From JACKII01 sp965222315 (GTDB taxonomy: Bacteria; Pseudomonadota; Alphaproteobacteria; Bin95): DNA of 64,000 nucleotides. The translations under genes and the position numbers were made by a program. This document shows, one piece after another, positions 18,292-27,650 of this stretch. Position 1 is the stretch's first letter, and each line of letters starts with the position of its first letter. Below the pieces are notes generated by a model that worked only from the letters and a program-made list of their open reading frames with translations, did not search any database and was not told the DNA's origin. The stretch is from the NCBI GenBank assembly GCA_965222315.1, contig OZ244951.1, positions 3,596,001 through 3,660,000 on the forward strand, given 5' to 3'.

Positions 18292-18430
18292 AGTCTGTTC
18301 CTTCGACGCCGACGGCGTCACTCTACACTGCTAGTCTCTCGAATAGATGCTGGCGGCGTTCGGCCAGGCGCTCGGAAGGCCTTGCCGCCCGCGCTTCCTG
18401 TCTGACCGGAAGCGGGACAGCGCCTACTAT

Positions 18431-18482
18431 TTAGTACCGCCAGGGTCGATGTCATCTTAATACCGCCGGGGTCGATGTCATC
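18431..18482. mobile_element. Two tandem 26-bp repeats resembling an IS21-family end
   Basis: Two adjacent 26-base units (18431-18456 and 18457-18482) differ at only two positions and contain TACCGCC and GGGTCGATGTCATC. Tandem blocks with TTAATACCGCC-type sequence are typical of IS21-family termini. No transposase gene is nearby, so this would be a solo end. It lies between divergent opgG and the PNPOx gene and may affect their promoters. Confidence 0.5.
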
Positions 18483-18613
18483 AGTTGGATATCGTCACAG
18501 TGCGCCGGTTTGCCGATGGACGGACCAAACGGCATCCATGACAATCTCTGACTGCCGGTTTCCAACCATGACCGGCCCACCACGCCGCCCGGAGCGGCAA
18601 GGGACGCTGCACG

Positions 18614-19237
18614 ATGGACCTGGACGACCTCTCCCTCATCACTTCGGAAGCCGAATTGCGGGCGCTGCATCCCGCCCCCATGTCGCGCGCAACGGACAAG
18701 GTGCTGTCTCACCTGGACCAGCATTGCCGGGCGATCCTGGAACTCGCGCCGTTTTGCGTGCTGTCCACGCAAGGCCCGAACGGCGCGGATGTTTCTCCCA
18801 GGGGCGACCCGCCGGGCTTTATCCGCGCGTTGGATGAGAAGACGATCCTGCTGCCGGACAGGGTCGGCAACAACCGGCTGGATGCCTTCGTCAACATCCT
18901 CTCGAACCCGCGTGTCGGCCTGCTGGTGATCGTGCCAGGCATAGGAGAGACGCTGCGGATCAACGGCTCGGCCCGGATTACGGACGATTCCCGCGTGCTG
19001 GCCGACAGCGCCATGGATGGCCGTGCGCCCAAGGTGGGGCTCGTCATCCGAATCGAGGAAGCCTTCCTGCACTGCCCGAAGGCCTTCGTCCGCTCGCGCC
19101 TCTGGGACCCGGCACACCATATCGACCGCAAGATCCTGCCGAGCTACCCGAAAATGCTGCTCGACCACGTGAAGGGCCTGACGGAGGAAGAAAACGACCG
19201 CCAGTCGCAGATCATGGAGGAACGGGGTCTGTACTGA
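18614..19237 (+). CDS. Pyridoxamine 5'-phosphate oxidase family protein
   Basis: A 207-residue split-barrel flavin-binding protein of the PNPOx-like superfamily. Diagnostic stretches are DVSPRGDPPGFIRALD, LLPDRVGNNRLDAFVNI and VPGIGETLRINGSARI. This subfamily binds FMN or F420 and reduces unknown small molecules; it is not true PdxH, which is longer and has different substrate residues. The gene is monocistronic, divergent from opgG, and convergent with the MFS gene that ends at 19309. Subfamily is confident, substrate unknown. Confidence 0.88.
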   Translation: MDLDDLSLITSEAELRALHPAPMSRATDKVLSHLDQHCRAILELAPFCVLSTQGPNGADVSPRGDPPGFIRALDEKTILLPDRVGNNRLDAFVNILSNPRVGLLVIVPGIGETLRINGSARITDDSRVLADSAMDGRAPKVGLVIRIEEAFLHCPKAFVRSRLWDPAHHIDRKILPSYPKMLLDHVKGLTEEENDRQSQIMEERGLY

Positions 19238-19308
19238 CCGACACTCCGTCCCCTGATACGTCTTTACGGAAATGCCTGGTCTTGAGCTGGATGTACGATT
19301 GCCGGCGT

Positions 19309-20529
19309 CTATGCCCGCCGTTGTGGCGTCACCATTTGCGCGGCAGTAGTCACGCCCACCGCCATCACCAGCAGGGCCCCCGCCACCGGGAAGACTAGAG
19401 AGGCCGCGCCTGCATCCACCAGTGCGCCGAACACGATCCCGGCAAGGCCCGACCCTACCGACTGCCCAACAAAGACAAAGCCGAACACCCGGCCGCTCGC
19501 GCCGGGCGGCGTAATCGCCCGGACCATCAGGTCACGCGCCGGCAGCACCGCGCCGAAGCTGAAGCCCGACACAATAAAAATCGCGAACAGGGCGAGGCCG
19601 CCGGGCGTCAAAACCGGCGGCAGCATCAACAGGGCGGCCGCGCCGAGCAAACATACCGCAGCCACCAGACCATGCCGCCCGAACCGCTCCGCCAGCACAC
19701 CACCCGCCAGGATACCCGCCGCGATGGCGAACTGGTAGGCGGAAAGCACTTGCGCCGCGTTTGCTTCACTCGCCAGGCCCATCTGTGTCATGGCGACGAC
19801 GCCCTGGCTGCCGACGCCGCCGGTCGCCAGTCCGTAGAAGGCCAGAAACACCAGATAGAGCAGCACCGGTGCCGACAGCAGCACCGACTTTTCCTTTGCT
19901 GCGCCCGGCGCCGGCTTGGGTGTTGGCGCCTCACCGGCCAGCGCGTCACCCTGGCAAGCGATGACGACGGCAGCGGCCACGCCCGCGAGCCCCACCAGGA
20001 TGAAGGCCATCCGCCAGTCGAACACCGCCATCAGGCCGATCATGGCAACCGGCGCGACACCTCCCCCGAAAAAGCCGGAGAACGTGTGCAACGAGTAGGC
20101 CCGGCCCAGGCGCTTTTCCTTAATCTTTGCGGCAATGATTGCATAGTCGACCGGGTGGAACACGGCGTTGCCAATACCCGCCAGCACGGCCAGCGCGGCA
20201 AAACCCCAATAGCCGCCGACCAATCCCATGGCCGCAATCGCAGCTGCGTTCAGGCCCAGCCCCGCCGCCAGCATCTGGCGCGCCCCAAACCGGCCGATGA
20301 GCGAGCCGACCGCCGCCTGCAACACGCCGCCGATCCAGGCATAGCCCGCAATCGCCGCGCCCAGCATGGCGAAACCCACCTCGAATTCGCGCGCGAGCAG
20401 CGGCAGCATCGGCGGGATGCAGAGAATATAGAAATGGCTGAGAAAGTGTCCGACGCCAATCAGCGATAACACGCGGCTTTCGCTGGCGGGCTGGATGGCG
20501 GCGGGGTTGGACATCAAAGCGTCTTTCAT
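19309..20529 (-). CDS. MFS transporter
   Basis: A 406-residue inner-membrane transporter of the major facilitator superfamily with about 12 predicted hydrophobic helices. The conserved loop between helices 2 and 3 reads GSLIGRFGARQMLAAGL, near residue 85. The protein resembles drug or metabolite efflux-type members, but its substrate cannot be inferred. Two starts are possible, 20529 and 20514 (MSNPAAIQP); neither has a clear ribosome-binding site. It is divergent from an LLM gene, with a repeat pair between them. Confidence 0.9.
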   Translation of the reverse strand: MKDALMSNPAAIQPASESRVLSLIGVGHFLSHFYILCIPPMLPLLAREFEVGFAMLGAAIAGYAWIGGVLQAAVGSLIGRFGARQMLAAGLGLNAAAIAAMGLVGGYWGFAALAVLAGIGNAVFHPVDYAIIAAKIKEKRLGRAYSLHTFSGFFGGGVAPVAMIGLMAVFDWRMAFILVGLAGVAAAVVIACQGDALAGEAPTPKPAPGAAKEKSVLLSAPVLLYLVFLAFYGLATGGVGSQGVVAMTQMGLASEANAAQVLSAYQFAIAAGILAGGVLAERFGRHGLVAAVCLLGAAALLMLPPVLTPGGLALFAIFIVSGFSFGAVLPARDLMVRAITPPGASGRVFGFVFVGQSVGSGLAGIVFGALVDAGAASLVFPVAGALLVMAVGVTTAAQMVTPQRRA

Positions 20530-20612
20530 GACTTCGGGTTGGCCGGAAGCCTATCTCAGATCTTCGCTGTTGGTATCCCCGCCTTTTCACCGGGTGGATG
20601 GAAACCCGCCCG

Positions 20613-20710
20613 ATCCTTCGATACGCCCTCTGTCGAGCGCTACTCAGGGTGAGAAAAGTTAAGTATCTCACACTGAGTAGCGGGGCCGGAGGCCGGGCGC
20701 ATCGAAGGGC
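20613..20710. repeat. Inverted pair of family A repeats
   Basis: Two facing units, 20613-20654 and 20665-20710, have ATCCTTCGATACGCC / CTACTCAGGGTGAGA arms and their mirror. The central stems differ between units. The block lies in the divergent gap between the MFS gene and the LLM gene. Confidence 0.75.
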
Positions 20711-20742
20711 CGTCCCCAACCCACACCAGTAGGCTGCAAATC

Positions 20743-20780
20743 CGGTTGAGCTTGCTCTGCTTTCTCCATAGCCTCAACCG
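20743..20780. promoter_or_regulatory. Inverted repeat upstream of an LLM gene
   Basis: CGGTTGAG (20743-20750) and CTCAACCG (20773-20780) are perfect 8-base complements with a 22-base spacer. Direct copies of GCAAATCC lie just outside the left arm and next to the right arm. The structure is about 30 bases before the start at 20810 and could be an operator or a leader hairpin. Confidence 0.35.
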
Positions 20781-20809
20781 CAAATCCAACACCGGAGGAA
20801 ACACCCAAA

Positions 20810-21859
20810 ATGAAAGTGAATTTCGGCGTTCTGGTCTCCAGCGGCTCGACCTTTCCCTACCAGCAGGACCTGGAGAAATTCGCGGAACTGATCCGGGTGA
20901 TCGATGGCTGCGGCGTCTTCATGATCGGGACGGCGGACACCAGCTTTATCTATGGCGATGCCTATGTGCGCACCACGCTGATCGCCCAGCATGCCAAGAA
21001 CGCGCTGGTCGGCATCCATCCGACCAATCCGATCACACGAGAGCCCCAGGTAATGGCCGCGTTCCTGGCTTCCATCGACGCCATGACCGAAGGACGGGCT
21101 TTCATAGACATCGCGACCGGCGACAGCGCGGTCTACAATATCGGGCACAAGCCCGCCACGCGCGCGCGGGTCGAAGACTATGTGACCTGTATCCGCGACC
21201 TGCTCACCCATGGCGAGGCGACCTACCAGGGCCGCCCGCAGCGGGTGCGCTGGCACGAGCAGACAGTCAAAAAACACATCCCGATTACGTTCTGCGCCGA
21301 GGGGCCGCGCACCCTGCATCTGGGCGGGCGCATCTTCGACGGCGTGATCGCCGGAACCGGCGTACTGCCGGAAGTGATTAAGGACACCAAAGCCCGCGTC
21401 CGCGCCGGGGCAGAGAGCGAAGGCCGCGACCCGGACAGCGTGCCGGTATGGTTCACCACCCGCTCCTCCCTGAACGAGGACCGGGAAAAAGCCATCAACG
21501 GCATTCACGCCTCGGTCTCGTCAATCCTGAACCACTCCATGCGCTTCGGCCTCGACAACAAGAACGTGCCGGGCCAATTCCGCGACAAGATCCAGGAATA
21601 CGTGGACGGTTACGAACTCTACGACCACGTACTGCAAGGGGGACGCAACCCGAAGCGGATGGAAGATCTCGGCCTGACCGACTACGCCATGGACCGCTTC
21701 GCGCTTGCAGGCAATTCCAAAGACTGGATCGACCGGATCGGCGCGATTGCGGACGCCGGCGGCACCAATATCTGGTTCAGCGTGGAGCCCGGCACGATCG
21801 AGCAGCAAATCCACTACATGCGAATGTTCGAGCGGGAGATCCTGCCGGCATTCATGTAG
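20810..21859 (+). CDS. LLM class flavin- or F420-dependent oxidoreductase
   Basis: A 349-residue luciferase-like TIM-barrel enzyme. It begins MKVNFGVLVSSGSTFPYQQ after a CCGGAGGAAACACCC ribosome-binding site, and has VGIHPTNPITREP and FIDIATGDSAVYNIG, typical of methylene-H4MPT reductase-like and monooxygenase branches of this superfamily. It would use reduced flavin or F420 in the cytoplasm. It stands alone: the next gene (TauD-type) is convergent. The substrate is unknown. Confidence 0.9.
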   Translation: MKVNFGVLVSSGSTFPYQQDLEKFAELIRVIDGCGVFMIGTADTSFIYGDAYVRTTLIAQHAKNALVGIHPTNPITREPQVMAAFLASIDAMTEGRAFIDIATGDSAVYNIGHKPATRARVEDYVTCIRDLLTHGEATYQGRPQRVRWHEQTVKKHIPITFCAEGPRTLHLGGRIFDGVIAGTGVLPEVIKDTKARVRAGAESEGRDPDSVPVWFTTRSSLNEDREKAINGIHASVSSILNHSMRFGLDNKNVPGQFRDKIQEYVDGYELYDHVLQGGRNPKRMEDLGLTDYAMDRFALAGNSKDWIDRIGAIADAGGTNIWFSVEPGTIEQQIHYMRMFEREILPAFM

Positions 21860-22061
21860 AGGCAATCGCAACCGTCATCGAGCGGCGGAATCAATCGTAA
21901 GCCGAAAGAAATTGCCGCCACGCCATTTTCCTGACGAACGTCAGGATCCATTCCAGCGGCGCCAAACTCAAAGCATCAGGCGCTCCGGTTTAACCCACTC
22001 TGGCACGCCCTCTGAATCCCGCCACCCCGCTTCAGGGAATGGGAATAGAGTAGTGCGTCTC

Positions 22062-23123
22062 CTACGCCAGCAATGAACCCGCTTCCAGCGGCGCATTCGG
22101 CACGGTTCCGGGCGGCAGGTTGATGCCCTGGGGCCGTCCCGTTTCCGGGTCCGCCCCGTAGCGGGCGAAGAAGGGCTCCGGCAAGGGCCAGCCGTCGGGC
22201 ACGCTAAGCCAAAGCCGGAACAGGTGGCGCTTTTGCTCCTCCTCCGGCCAGTCTTCGTATTCGGTGCGGGTGTGAAGCGAGACCAGATTGTTCACCAGTT
22301 GAATGTCACCCGGTCGGAAGTCCATATCCAGCTTGATGCGCGGGTCGTAGGCCAGCTCGTCGAGCAGGTTCATCGCCTCGACCTGGGCCGCCGTCAGACG
22401 CGGCACGTCATCGAACCGCTGGGCGCTTTCGATGAAGCGGCGGACATAGGCAACCGCCATCCGCCCGCCGGTGGGCATGAACACCGGCATGACGTACCAG
22501 GGCTTCTGACCCTCGGCCTCGTCGCCGCGGCGGTCGCGGAAGAAAGGCTGGGTCAGAACTTCGGCCAAGTCGGGGCGGCGTTCCACCATTTCGTTCCAGA
22601 CCGTCGCCGCGCTGACCACGCTGGAAAGCCCGCCCTTCTTCGCGGGCTTCAGACAGAACAGGCCGACCACCTCTGCGCCGATATCGGTGTGAAAAGGCAG
22701 GTTGGCAGCGGATTGGTAGCCGCGCTGGGTCGGAGAGTTCACGTCGCCGCCAATGTCCCGCACATGCCCCAGCACATGCCCGTGCCGGTTCTGCACAACG
22801 GCGCGCCCGATGCGCAGGCCGATTGCCCAGTAGACACGGGCGGTGACGTCCGTCGCCCAGCGATCCACCGGCAGGCCACGCAGCAGGGCAAAGCCCCGGC
22901 CATCGACCACGTCCTTGCGCACCTTTCGCAGGATCGGATCGAGCGTCGGCAGCGGCAGGTCGGCCTCCGTCAGCGAAGCGGTGTCCCGGCCCGCGGTCGC
23001 CGCAGCAGCGCGCTCCAACTCGGTAACCTGGGCGTCGTCGAACGTCAGCGCCCAGTCGCTGGTCTTGGCGAGATCGGCGCCGTACCAGGCGGCCTCACCC
23101 AAATGCTTTTGCAGGTCTGTCAT
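22062..23123 (-). CDS. TauD/TfdA family 2-oxoglutarate-dependent dioxygenase
   Basis: A 353-residue non-haem Fe(II) dioxygenase that would hydroxylate a substrate while decarboxylating 2-oxoglutarate. Iron ligands are visible as His145 and Asp147 in LPFHTDIG and His284 in VSLHTRTEYED. The 2-oxoglutarate arginine is likely in KRHLFRLWL, near 301-304. The start at 23123 has GGGAG upstream. It lies 133 bases downstream of the double CoA-transferase on the same strand. Substrate could be a sulfonate, herbicide-like acid or amine; this cannot be decided. Confidence 0.92.
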   Translation of the reverse strand: MTDLQKHLGEAAWYGADLAKTSDWALTFDDAQVTELERAAAATAGRDTASLTEADLPLPTLDPILRKVRKDVVDGRGFALLRGLPVDRWATDVTARVYWAIGLRIGRAVVQNRHGHVLGHVRDIGGDVNSPTQRGYQSAANLPFHTDIGAEVVGLFCLKPAKKGGLSSVVSAATVWNEMVERRPDLAEVLTQPFFRDRRGDEAEGQKPWYVMPVFMPTGGRMAVAYVRRFIESAQRFDDVPRLTAAQVEAMNLLDELAYDPRIKLDMDFRPGDIQLVNNLVSLHTRTEYEDWPEEEQKRHLFRLWLSVPDGWPLPEPFFARYGADPETGRPQGINLPPGTVPNAPLEAGSLLA

Positions 23124-23256
23124 GGCGGATCTCCCAAAGAATTGGACGTATTGTTGGTCAAGGTATCGGCTGCAGGCAGGGCTTGTCTATCGGCCGGTGC
23201 CGCCAGGAGCCAAGTCCCGCGGGCATTCAGGCGCTGGGACGACCAATGCAACCCAC

Positions 23257-25581
23257 CTATGTACCGCGCAATTGGGTCGGCTTCAGGCTGACCACCGCCT
23301 TGGATAGCAGGTCCTGATAGCGCTCGGGCGGGACGCCCAGGATGCCGGTCAGCACCTTCTCGCTATCGCCGCCAAGATAGGGGGCGAAGCCGCGGAATGG
23401 GTAGCGCTCGCCGTTGCGGGTGAAGGGCAGACTAGCCTGCCAATGCTGGCCCACGTGCGGCCGGTCGGTGTCGTAGAAGAAGTTCCGTGCCTGGAAGTGG
23501 AAGTTTTCCGCCACTTCGTCCAGATGCAGCACCGCCCCGGCGGCAACGCCCGCGTCCTGCAAGGCTGCTGCTGCCATGTCCCGCGGCTGGTGGATGGCCC
23601 AGGCGGCAATTCCCTCCTCCAATTCGTCCTGGCGGGCGCGGCGGCCCTCGACGGTGGCGAGTTCCTCATCCGCCGCCCAGTCGCGCCGTCCCATAAGGGC
23701 GCAGAGACCTTGCCAGCCATTGCCGTCTGGCACAGCCAGCGCGACCCAGCGATCATCGCCCATACAGGCAAAGACGCCGTGCGGAGCCATGGCCGAATGG
23801 CGGTTGCCGAGCCGCTGCGGTTCCCGCCCAGTCGCCTGGCGGATCAGGACGCTGTTCGCCGTGAACGGCAGCATCGCCTCAATCTGGGTGTTGTTGATCC
23901 ACTGGCCCCTGCCCGTGCGAGCGCGGTGGTAGATCGCCGTCAGCAGGGAGGCCGCGCCATAGACGCCGCCGATGGGATCACCGTAGGCAATGTGGCCCAT
24001 GACCGGCGGATCGTCCTCCCGCCCGCAGAAGCTTGGCAGGCCGGAGCCTTGCTCCAGCACGGAGCCATAGGCGCGGGTATCGGACCATTCATTGCCAGAG
24101 CCGAAAGCGCTCATGGAAAGGTAGATCAGGTCGTCACGGCCCTCACTAAGTTGTTCCCAGCCGATGCCCAGGCGGGGCATGACGCCCGCCGCCTGATTCT
24201 CCACCACGATATCCGAGTGGCGGGCGAGGTCTTTGGCAAGCGCCAGGCCCTCCGCCATGGTCAGATCGAGGCTGACGCTTTTCTTGGCGCGGGCGACGAA
24301 GTTGAAGTGGCGGCTTTCCTCATACTGGCCGCGGGCGATGGCTTCGGGCGACCAGTCCACACTCCGCCACCAGTCGGGATAGCGCCCGGCCTCGATCTTG
24401 ATGATTTCCGCCCCCATGTCGGCCAGGATGCGGGTCGCCAGCGGCCCGGCCCAGCCCATGGAGAAGTCAGCGACGCGGATACCGGCGAGCGGCGCAGCCG
24501 GGTCTTTCGCCGTCGGCAATAGCTCCGCCTGCTCATGATCCGACGGCGGAGTGGAGAGGTCGAGGCGCGGCGGCGTCTCCTCCAGCCGGAAGGGGGTGCG
24601 CGGCACCTTCCAGGTCTTGCCGCCTGCCTCGAACGTGGCCAGAGACCGGCGGGCGTTGAAGATGGGATGCTCGATAATGCCCTCGGCATCCGGCACCCAG
24701 ACCATGGGCACCTTGGCCTCCCGCGCCAGCGCCGCCCATTCAAGGGCGGTCTTGGCCGGGAACTTCGCGTCGACCGCCTGCTCGATCCGGTCGGCAAAGG
24801 GGTAGCGGGTGCGCGACGGCAACACGTCCGGGTCGTCCCGCAGGTCCGGCAGATCGAGCATGTCGCAAAACGCCTGCCACTGGGCGGGGGTCAGCGGCGT
24901 AATGCCGATCCAACCTTCCTTGCAGCGGTGGATCGAGACCGGGCAGGTCGGGATATACCGATTGATGGCGACGCGCGGCAACGGCATGCCGAGCGCCACG
25001 GAATTCGCCATCTGAAGTTCGGACATGTTGATGATGGCTTCGAGCACGCTGATCTCGAAGCGCTGCGGCTCAGCAGGCACGCCGCCAATCAGGGCCGCGA
25101 CGCCCGCCGTGTAAGCTGCCAGACCGCCGATCTGCGTCGCCTGGTGCTCGCCCTGAAAATAGGGCGGCCCTTCCGCCGGGCCACAGGGATGGGTCATGCC
25201 CGCAATAGCCTGGCAGACAAGGTCCGAGCCCTGCCACTTCGCATAGGGCCCCTCGCGCCCGAACCAGGTGATATCGAGCGTCGCGATGCGGGGCACGGGC
25301 AGGCCCTCCGGCGGCGGACCGGAGCCCTCGCCCAGAACGACCAGGTCATAGACACCGGAGGGCTCGCCGGCGTGCTTCCCCGCGTTCAGGTAGTGCCAGT
25401 ACAGCCCCTCAGTCGCCGGTTCATCTGCGTCAAGGCGGCGGGTACGGAGCGGGTCGCCGGAGGCCGGCTCCAGCCGGGTGACTTGGGCACCCATGTCGGC
25501 GAAGAGCTTGGCTGCGTAGGCGCCCGCGACGCCGCCAACGACTTCTAAAACGCGAACGCCGGAGAGGACTTGGGTGGTCAT
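23257..25581 (-). CDS. Double-length type III CoA-transferase
   Basis: A 774-residue protein made of two CaiB/BaiF-type halves joined near residues 345-365. The N-terminal half (VLSGVRVLEVVGGVAGAY) has a candidate catalytic aspartate at 120 in WQGSDLVCQAIAGM. The C-terminal half (LAGIRVADFSMGWAGPLATR) reads RAYGSVLEQGSGL where the aspartate should be, so this half probably does not form the CoA thioester. Natural family members are interlocked homodimers, so a single-chain pseudo-dimer with one active site is a reasonable model. It sits between a TauD enzyme and an amidohydrolase, all on the minus strand. Confidence 0.9.
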   Translation of the reverse strand: MTTQVLSGVRVLEVVGGVAGAYAAKLFADMGAQVTRLEPASGDPLRTRRLDADEPATEGLYWHYLNAGKHAGEPSGVYDLVVLGEGSGPPPEGLPVPRIATLDITWFGREGPYAKWQGSDLVCQAIAGMTHPCGPAEGPPYFQGEHQATQIGGLAAYTAGVAALIGGVPAEPQRFEISVLEAIINMSELQMANSVALGMPLPRVAINRYIPTCPVSIHRCKEGWIGITPLTPAQWQAFCDMLDLPDLRDDPDVLPSRTRYPFADRIEQAVDAKFPAKTALEWAALAREAKVPMVWVPDAEGIIEHPIFNARRSLATFEAGGKTWKVPRTPFRLEETPPRLDLSTPPSDHEQAELLPTAKDPAAPLAGIRVADFSMGWAGPLATRILADMGAEIIKIEAGRYPDWWRSVDWSPEAIARGQYEESRHFNFVARAKKSVSLDLTMAEGLALAKDLARHSDIVVENQAAGVMPRLGIGWEQLSEGRDDLIYLSMSAFGSGNEWSDTRAYGSVLEQGSGLPSFCGREDDPPVMGHIAYGDPIGGVYGAASLLTAIYHRARTGRGQWINNTQIEAMLPFTANSVLIRQATGREPQRLGNRHSAMAPHGVFACMGDDRWVALAVPDGNGWQGLCALMGRRDWAADEELATVEGRRARQDELEEGIAAWAIHQPRDMAAAALQDAGVAAGAVLHLDEVAENFHFQARNFFYDTDRPHVGQHWQASLPFTRNGERYPFRGFAPYLGGDSEKVLTGILGVPPERYQDLLSKAVVSLKPTQLRGT

Positions 25582-25639
25582 TGTTGTTGCCTATTTCTTG
25601 CGCGCTTCGATGGGCACAGGGTGAAGGTTTTCTAAGAAT

Positions 25640-25742
25640 CTCATCCTGAGTAGCCAGTGAAGCTGGCGTGTCGAAGGGCGCGGTTCAAATCGCAGCAGCA
25701 CCCTTCGATACGCCGCCTGATGGCGGCTACTCAGAATGAGAC
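25640..25742. repeat. Inverted pair of family A repeats
   Basis: Left unit TCATCCTGAGTAGC with stem GCCAG/CTGGC, right unit in mirror orientation with stem GCCGCC/GGCGGC. The arms are almost identical while the stems differ yet remain paired. It lies between the amidohydrolase stop and the CoA-transferase start. Confidence 0.8.
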
Positions 25743-25753
25743 TGCTTTTTCTG

Positions 25754-27481
25754 CTACTCCGCCGCCATCGCCTGCGACATGACCCGCCCACCGTGGCGGA
25801 GCAGTTGGCCGGAATGCGTGCCGGTCTGACAGTCATCCTGGATCGTCACCTCGCCGTTGATAAGCACATAGCGGTAGCCGCTCGCCTTTTGCACGCGCCG
25901 CCATTCACCGCCAGGCAGGTCGTGGGCGATCTCGCCCGGCAGCACCTTCAGGTTCTCATAGTCGTAGCAGACGATGTCCGCTGGCGCGCCGACCTGGAGC
26001 ACGCCGCGGCCATGGAAGCCCGCGAACTGCGCGGGTAAGGCTGCCAAGCGCCAGTGCGCCTCCTCCAGTGAAATCATCTCATGCTCGCGGACGATCTTGC
26101 AGAGCGTCTCTGTCGGGTAGCGGCCCGCCGTGAGAAACTTGGTGTGTGCGCCGCCGTCGGAGACGCCGAACAGCACGTAGGGATCATCCACGATCTCGCG
26201 TAGATGCTCGATCTTGCCGTTCGGCGGGGCGGCGAAGAACACGGTCTTGAGGTCTTCCTCTACAGCCATGTCGAGCATCACGTCGACCGGGTGCTTGCCC
26301 ATCTTCTCCGCCGCCAGGGCAAGAGAGAAGTCCTCCCACTGCTTGTTCTTCTCCAGTTGCGGCCCCAGGATCACGATGTCGTTGAAGGGGCCAACGGCGG
26401 CGCGCGGCAGGTTTTCCTTCAGCGAATCGCGGCGGGCCGGATCGCCGAGTTTCGCCTTGCGCTCCTCCGTCGTCCCAAGGGTTGCGTCCAGCCAGGCGGG
26501 GGCGTCGTCGAACAGGTTCCAGTCGATGAAGTCGAAAGTGAAGCCCGCGTCCGTGGTAAGGCCCTGGCCGACCACACGGATACCACGCTCGCGGCAGGAC
26601 TTGAGCCACTCCAGCGTGCGGCGGTGGATTTGCGGCTTGTCGTCGAAGGCCTGCACCACGTTCATGATCATCGGGCGGCCGGAGATTTCCGCCAGTTCCT
26701 CATAGAACGCCCGGTCCTTGGCATTGTCGCCGGAGACGTAGAGCATCTGCATGAAGCCGTCATTGCGCGCGCGCAGCACCTTGGCCAATTCGCGGCAGGT
26801 TTCGTCATGCATCACGTCGGTCGGCATGGGAGAGCCGTCGAAATCGCGCTGCACCGCCGCCGGGCCGTCGGGCACCATCCGCTGGGCCGACCATCCGCAC
26901 GCGCCGGCGTCCATGGATTCATGCACCAGGCGGCAGATTTCGGCGTGCTCCGCATCCGTCGGCATCTCCCCCGCCTTGGCGCGCTCGAAGCCCATGACCC
27001 AGATCAGCAGCGGGCTGAGCGGCACATAGGGCAGGATGTTCATGGCTTTGGGCGTGCGCTCGACCGAATCCAGGAATTCCGGGAAGGTCACCCAATCCCA
27101 CGGCATGCCGGCGTTCATGGAGGCAAGCGGGATTGCCTCCACCCGCACCATGGACTGCATGGCCTGGTCCCGCGCCTCCGGCTGCACCGGGGCAAAACCG
27201 AAGCCGCAATTGCCGATGACGACGGATGTGATGCCGTGCCAGCTTGATATGGTGCAGTACGGGTCCCAGAACACTTGCGCGTCATAGTGGGTATGCAGGT
27301 CGATGAAACCGGGGGCGACGTTCAGGCCGCCCGCGTCGATGACTTTCACCCCTTGGCCCGCATCGATATGGCCAATCTCGACAATGATGCCGTCCCGGAT
27401 ACCGATATCGCCTTTGTAGCGAGGCTGGCGGGTGCCGTCGAAAATCATGCCGCCCTTAATGACAGTATCGAACTTGGCCAT
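25754..27481 (-). CDS. D-aminoacylase / N-acyl-D-amino-acid deacylase family amidohydrolase
   Basis: A 575-residue metal-dependent amidohydrolase. The ATG at 27481 (MAKFDTVIKGGMIFDGT) follows a strong CGGAGGAAACCT site; the frame runs upstream without one. The metal-binding HxH motif is at His63/His65 in DLHTHYDAQVFWDP. Family members hydrolyse N-acyl-D-amino acids or cyclic amides (dihydroorotase superfamily). The frame is intact and close to usual length. It is divergent from a VOC protein, and upstream of the CoA-transferase on the same strand. Substrate is uncertain. Confidence 0.9.
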   Translation of the reverse strand: MAKFDTVIKGGMIFDGTRQPRYKGDIGIRDGIIVEIGHIDAGQGVKVIDAGGLNVAPGFIDLHTHYDAQVFWDPYCTISSWHGITSVVIGNCGFGFAPVQPEARDQAMQSMVRVEAIPLASMNAGMPWDWVTFPEFLDSVERTPKAMNILPYVPLSPLLIWVMGFERAKAGEMPTDAEHAEICRLVHESMDAGACGWSAQRMVPDGPAAVQRDFDGSPMPTDVMHDETCRELAKVLRARNDGFMQMLYVSGDNAKDRAFYEELAEISGRPMIMNVVQAFDDKPQIHRRTLEWLKSCRERGIRVVGQGLTTDAGFTFDFIDWNLFDDAPAWLDATLGTTEERKAKLGDPARRDSLKENLPRAAVGPFNDIVILGPQLEKNKQWEDFSLALAAEKMGKHPVDVMLDMAVEEDLKTVFFAAPPNGKIEHLREIVDDPYVLFGVSDGGAHTKFLTAGRYPTETLCKIVREHEMISLEEAHWRLAALPAQFAGFHGRGVLQVGAPADIVCYDYENLKVLPGEIAHDLPGGEWRRVQKASGYRYVLINGEVTIQDDCQTGTHSGQLLRHGGRVMSQAMAAE

Positions 27482-27650
27482 AGGTTTCCTCCGTTTTAAT
27501 GTCTTTGAGACTTGGCAGGGATTGAAGGAGAGATTGAGATCGAGAACAAGGGGCATTGGATACCCGGCTTTCGCAAATGCGCTCGATCCGCTTCAATAGC
27601 CCTGACACCGGCCGGCAAAAGAGCCGTTCGCCCAGACTAAGGAAACGCCC

